Assembly (NCBI GenBank): GCA_002405485.1
Contig: DHLW01000019.1
Coordinates: forward strand, 336 to 17,008
Direction of reading: 5' to 3'
Length of the DNA stretch: 16,673 nucleotides
Origin: Phycisphaerales bacterium UBA4658
GTDB lineage: Bacteria; Planctomycetota; Phycisphaerae; Phycisphaerales; UBA1924
The notes beneath the pieces are model-generated. The model ran no database searches. It was not told the DNA's origin and saw nothing but the letters and a program-made list of their open reading frames with translations. Made by a program: the position numbers and the translations under genes. Below are positions 13,827 through 16,673 of this stretch, piece after piece (position 1 is the first letter of the stretch; the number at the start of each line of letters is the position of its first letter).

Positions 13827-15515
13827 TCAGCAGCCGGCGAACCAGGCGTTGAGGAAGGAGAAGATGTCCTGGATCGAGACCTCGCCGTCGCCCGAGAAGT
13901 CCGCTCTCGGATCGGACCCCTCGAACCACAGATTCAGGAAGGTGAACAGGTCATCGGTCCCGAGGGAACCGGTCGCGTCGACGTCGGCCCCGCAGCACGC
14001 GGGCCCACCGACGGCCGGGTCGCAGGTCGTGACGCCGGCCGCGAAGCGCATCCCCGCGCCCTGACACTGCTCGACGTTGGTCACGAGTGAGCAGAAGCCG
14101 CCCACGCAGCACGCACCCTCGATCGATGGGGGCTCCGGGCAGGCGACGGGGTCGCAAGTCACCTTGCCCAGGAGCGGCTCGAACCCGGGAGCGCAGGGCA
14201 GTCCTGGGGCGAGCACCACGCACGCACCGGTTGTGAAGTTGCAACAGGCCTGAGAGGCCCGGAACGAGAACCGCCGAACCGTCGGCACGCTCGGGATGCT
14301 CCCACCGCAGGTCGTGCTCACGCTTTGCGTGATGCGGATGCAGACGTTGTCGCCGCAGGTCGTGCCCGGCGTGAAGAACGCGCTGGGCGGACAGGCCGTG
14401 GCCCGCAGCACGCAGCAGTCTCCGCCGGGGAAACAGCACCGGCCCACGGGCTCGGGGCAGGGCGACGGCTCGCACGCACCGGCGTTCACGAACGTCTCGT
14501 GCGCTTCGCAGCAACCCAGGATCGATACACGGCAGGCGGAGCTTGTCGTGTCGCAGCAGACCCCGGCGAGCAGGCCCGGCGCGGCGATCGTGCCCAGATT
14601 GCTCACGACGTTCGTGCACAAACCCAGCGGCGTCTCGATGGCCACGTAGTAGCGGCCATAGTCCGAAAGAGCGATGTTCGGGATGACGAGCGTGGCGCGA
14701 TGCACCGAGTCGTTGTACGCGGCGGGCAAGGTGCCGGGGCTGTTGACGGGCACGCCGCCCTCGCGGTACCACTGATATGTGAACGGTCCCTTGCCCACGA
14801 CCTCGACCGAGAGCATCCCGGTCTGGCCGGGGCACGGCCACGTGATGCCCGGCTGGAGCGTGATCTCCGTGCACGGGGCGAGCACGCGGAACTCCGCCTC
14901 GGCGAACACGTTCCAGGAAGGGATGTTGACGGCCCCTCCTGCGACCCACACGGACGCGCCGATCGCGTAGTTGCCCGGGCCTCGCACTGTCGGCGGGAGA
15001 GCCGCGGTCCGTGATCCGCCCTGATAGATCCCCCAGTCGTAGCCGGGCAGGAAGGCCCAGTCCGAGACGATCTCCACGATCGCGGCCTTGCGCAGGCCGA
15101 ACTCGGCGGTGACATACGCGCTGCCCGCGCCGCGCTGCAGGGGGCACCGCCCCGGAGTGTTCGGGACGAAGATGCCGTTCACGCTCGCCTTGGCCCTGAC
15201 GGTGTCAAAGCCGTATACGCCGTCGGCACGAGATTGCGCCCCCGGCCCGCCAGTGCCGGCGCCGCGGCTCCCCGTCCCGAGCCCGCCGAAGGAGAAGTTG
15301 TAGCCGCCTGGCGGCTGGTACGGGCACGCCCCGTTGTCGCCCCGATCGACGGCCGAGCCTCCTCCGCTCACAACGCCCGGTATGAGGATCGGCTCGCCGA
15401 GCTGGCCGAGGGCCGGAACCGAGGCCATCAGGACGGACGCAAGCGCTAAGGCCACCACCCCGTGCCAACAGCTCGCGCGGAACGTGGTGGCGGAGCCCAT
15501 TGTCTTTTGCGCCAT
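13827..15515 (-). CDS. Exported Cys-rich repeat protein with Ig-like and GC-type dockerin domains
   Basis: The 562-residue protein has a signal peptide ([22 protein letters not shown], cleavage about residue 38) and a Gly/Ser-rich segment (49-95). A unique beta-rich domain (about 100-213) is followed by an Ig-like domain (about 215-312; [21 protein letters not shown]). Four cysteine-rich units (about 318-353, 358-392, 422-459, 467-508) share Cys-Cys, an internal Cys pair, a Phe and a C-terminal T/A-C. A 55-residue dockerin-like tail (508-562) ends WFAGC. The many paired cysteines imply disulfides outside the cytoplasm. I know such G-x-C-C units only as planctomycete extracellular repeats of unknown function. 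ATG 15515 is chosen because the signal peptide starts there; the in-frame ATG 15533 is possible and the further extension to 15698 is not protein-like. It is divergent from atpA and 284 nt upstream of another same-tail gene. Confidence 0.83.
   Translation of the reverse strand: MAQKTMGSATTFRASCWHGVVALALASVLMASVPALGQLGEPILIPGVVSGGGSAVDRGDNGACPYQPPGGYNFSFGGLGTGSRGAGTGGPGAQSRADGVYGFDTVRAKASVNGIFVPNTPGRCPLQRGAGSAYVTAEFGLRKAAIVEIVSDWAFLPGYDWGIYQGGSRTAALPPTVRGPGNYAIGASVWVAGGAVNIPSWNVFAEAEFRVLAPCTEITLQPGITWPCPGQTGMLSVEVVGKGPFTYQWYREGGVPVNSPGTLPAAYNDSVHRATLVIPNIALSDYGRYYVAIETPLGLCTNVVSNLGTIAAPGLLAGVCCDTTSSACRVSILGCCEAHETFVNAGACEPSPCPEPVGRCCFPGGDCCVLRATACPPSAFFTPGTTCGDNVCIRITQSVSTTCGGSIPSVPTVRRFSFRASQACCNFTTGACVVLAPGLPCAPGFEPLLGKVTCDPVACPEPPSIEGACCVGGFCSLVTNVEQCQGAGMRFAAGVTTCDPAVGGPACCGADVDATGSLGTDDLFTFLNLWFEGSDPRADFSGDGEVSIQDIFSFLNAWFAGC
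13830..13994 (-). other. C-terminal dockerin-like sorting/anchoring module, copy 3
   Basis: A 55-residue module begins Cys-Gly-Ala-Asp and ends Phe-Ala-Gly-Cys-stop. The first loop ([12 protein letters not shown]) lacks the usual Gly at position 4. The second reads [12 protein letters not shown], with Ser at position 3. Each loop is followed by F-x-F-L-N. It is the most diverged of the three copies here but keeps both boundary cysteines. Confidence 0.83.
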
Positions 15516-15691
15516 GGTCAGGACACCGGGCATCTGGCACTCCTCGCCGAGTTCAGGGACGTACAGGTCCGAAACGCAGGTCCTACTCCCTCTCCCCGTG
15601 GTTTCCCAGTCTACTTCCGCCCAGCGGCGACGCCACCCCTCCACCCCGCCGCCCGGCCCCTCGGCTCCTGGGCCCCTGCGACCCCCGTCGG

Positions 15692-15720
15692 CTGACAACC
15701 GCCCAAAACCGGTCTACCCT
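15692..15720 (+). promoter_or_regulatory. Weak promoter candidate for atpA
   Basis: CTGACA (15692-15697) and TACCCT (15715-15720) are spaced by 17 nt and lie 38 nt before the atpA ATG. The -10 matches consensus only at three positions. A promoter somewhere in 15516-15757 is expected because the upstream gene is divergent. Confidence 0.3.
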
Positions 15721-15757
15721 CCCTCCCCCAACCCTGAAGAAGGAAAGCGCCCTCCCC

Positions 15758-16673
15758 ATGAAGATCAAGACCGACGAGATCGCGTCCGTCATCAAGCAGG
15801 AAATCGCCCAGTACGCCGCGGAGCTGGAGATCAGCGAGGTCGGGCGGGTGGTCGAGGTCGGCGACGGCATCGCTCGTATCTACGGGCTGGCCAAGGCCAT
15901 GGCCGGCGAGATGCTCGAGTTCCAGACCGCCGAGGGCGTCGTCATCGGGCAGGTCTTCAACCTGGAAATGGATACCGTCGGCGCGGTCATCTATGGCGAC
16001 TATCTGTCGGTGAAGGAGGGCGACCTGGTCAAGAGCACCGGGCGTCTGCTCTCGGTGCCGGTGGGCGAGGGGCTGCTTGGGCGGGTCGTGGACCCGCTTG
16101 GTCGGCCGCTGGACAATGGCCCGGCCCTGAACGCGGCCCGGTACGACAAGGTCGACATCATCGCTCCGGGCATCGCCGAGCGGCAGCCGGTGACCGAGCC
16201 CATCCAGACGGGCATCAAGGCGATCGACAGCATGATCCCGATCGGCAAGGGCCAGCGCGAGCTGATCATCGGCGACCGCAAGACGGGCAAGACCGCCGTC
16301 GCGGTGGACACGATCATCAACCAGAAGCAGTTCTGGGGCACCCCCGACGCGGTGGTGTGCATCTATGTCGCGGTTGGTCAGAAGGAATCGACCGTGGCGG
16401 GCGTGGTGGAGACGCTGCGGAAGTACGGGGCCATGGACTACACGATCGTGGTCTCCGCCGGCGCATCCGACCCGGCCCCGATGCAGTACGTCGCGCCCTA
16501 TGCCGGGTGCACGATGGGCGAGTACTTCATGTGGTCGGGCAAGCAGCAGGGCGCGACGCTGAGCAACGGCATGCCGATGCCCAAGCACGCGCTGTGCATC
16601 TATGACGACCTTTCCAAGCAGGCCGTGGCGTATCGCCAGCTCTCGCTCCTGCTCCGCCGCCCGCCGGGCCGCG
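15758..16673 (+). CDS. atpA: F-type ATP synthase subunit alpha, 3' part outside window
   Basis: The first 305 residues of the F1 alpha subunit are present; the frame is open to the right edge. Alpha holds the non-catalytic nucleotide sites in the alpha3-beta3 ring of ATP synthase at the membrane. The N-terminal beta barrel ([20 protein letters not shown]), [12 protein letters not shown], and [30 protein letters not shown] with the Walker A motif (172-179) are clear. So are [31 protein letters not shown] and [25 protein letters not shown]. Two oddities stand out: Lys175 replaces the usual Gln in GDRQTGKT, and about 14 extra residues (263-276, [14 protein letters not shown]) sit before HALCIYDDL. 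An AAGGA ribosome site lies 13 nt upstream of the ATG. The preceding gene is divergent and unrelated, so atpH/atpF do not directly precede atpA here. Confidence 0.96.
   Translation, partial: MKIKTDEIASVIKQEIAQYAAELEISEVGRVVEVGDGIARIYGLAKAMAGEMLEFQTAEGVVIGQVFNLEMDTVGAVIYGDYLSVKEGDLVKSTGRLLSVPVGEGLLGRVVDPLGRPLDNGPALNAARYDKVDIIAPGIAERQPVTEPIQTGIKAIDSMIPIGKGQRELIIGDRKTGKTAVAVDTIINQKQFWGTPDAVVCIYVAVGQKESTVAGVVETLRKYGAMDYTIVVSAGASDPAPMQYVAPYAGCTMGEYFMWSGKQQGATLSNGMPMPKHALCIYDDLSKQAVAYRQLSLLLRRPPGR

Noticed and set aside
13542..14090. Plus-strand 182-codon frame covering the gap between the two tailed proteins, beginning with a CGLCTKEGTC stretch
   Set aside because: The Cys motif looked zinc-ribbon-like at first, but the second half is antisense to the Cys-rich repeat gene, no ribosome site is seen, and the rest has no fold-like pattern.
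15334..16605. Long plus-strand open frame of 423 codons overlapping atpA
   Set aside because: It is an out-of-frame shadow of atpA; its translation is Arg/Gly-rich and lacks any motif, while the atpA frame is unmistakable.
1..16673. CRISPR array, intact insertion sequence, prophage or toxin-antitoxin pair
   Set aside because: No regularly spaced repeats, no transposase or integrase, and no paired small genes of known toxin families were seen on either strand.

Overview
The window is GC-rich, densely coded bacterial DNA that most likely comes from a Phycisphaerae-type planctomycete (Planctomycetota). The best evidence is three unrelated exported proteins that end in the same 54-55 residue double EF-hand (dockerin-like) module closing in Phe-Gly/Ala-Gly-Cys. 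I associate this tail with Phycisphaerales from memory. Cys-rich G-x-C-C repeats, a choice-of-anchor C type domain, a DUF3052 protein and GC-rich intergenic hairpins fit the same picture. No tRNA, rRNA, CRISPR array, intact insertion sequence or phage gene is visible.

Layout. 1-1391 (-) is a tRNA-dihydrouridine synthase that runs off the left edge and carries a roughly 100-residue insertion before its catalytic cysteine. Two related hairpins separate it from a divergent lipoprotein (1495-1908, +), a HIT-family protein and a DUF3052 protein with a Lys/Ala-rich tail. After a hairpin-rich 0.5 kb gap, a three-gene minus-strand operon (4927-5139 Trm112-like, 3869-4930 SMP-30/gluconolactonase, 3525-3866 conserved hypothetical) is read with a 4-nt overlap and a 2-nt gap. 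A 0.5 kb gap with a promoter-like and operator-like site leads to an HU/IHF-family protein (5645-6010, +). A GbsR/MarR-type regulator (6549-7133, -) is translationally coupled to an unknown protein (6043-6552, -) and has an AT-rich inverted repeat upstream. Next come a secreted M1 metallopeptidase (7428-9884, +), a convergent multi-pass membrane protein (9886-10932, -), and a chorismate mutase/prephenate dehydratase (11178-12443, +). Two tandem exported proteins with the shared tail (12499-13542 and 13827-15515, -) follow, and the window ends in atpA (15758 onward, +, partial).

How it fits together. Housekeeping genes (Dus, PheA, AtpA, HU, HIT) are interleaved with lineage-specific cell-surface genes. 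The recurrent theme is surface delivery: a peptidase and two probable binding or structural proteins share one C-terminal Cys-bounded module. This suggests a common sorting, anchoring or assembly partner that is not in the window. This shared tail is the best candidate here for an under-described system. All function calls come from reading motifs by eye; no database search was run.
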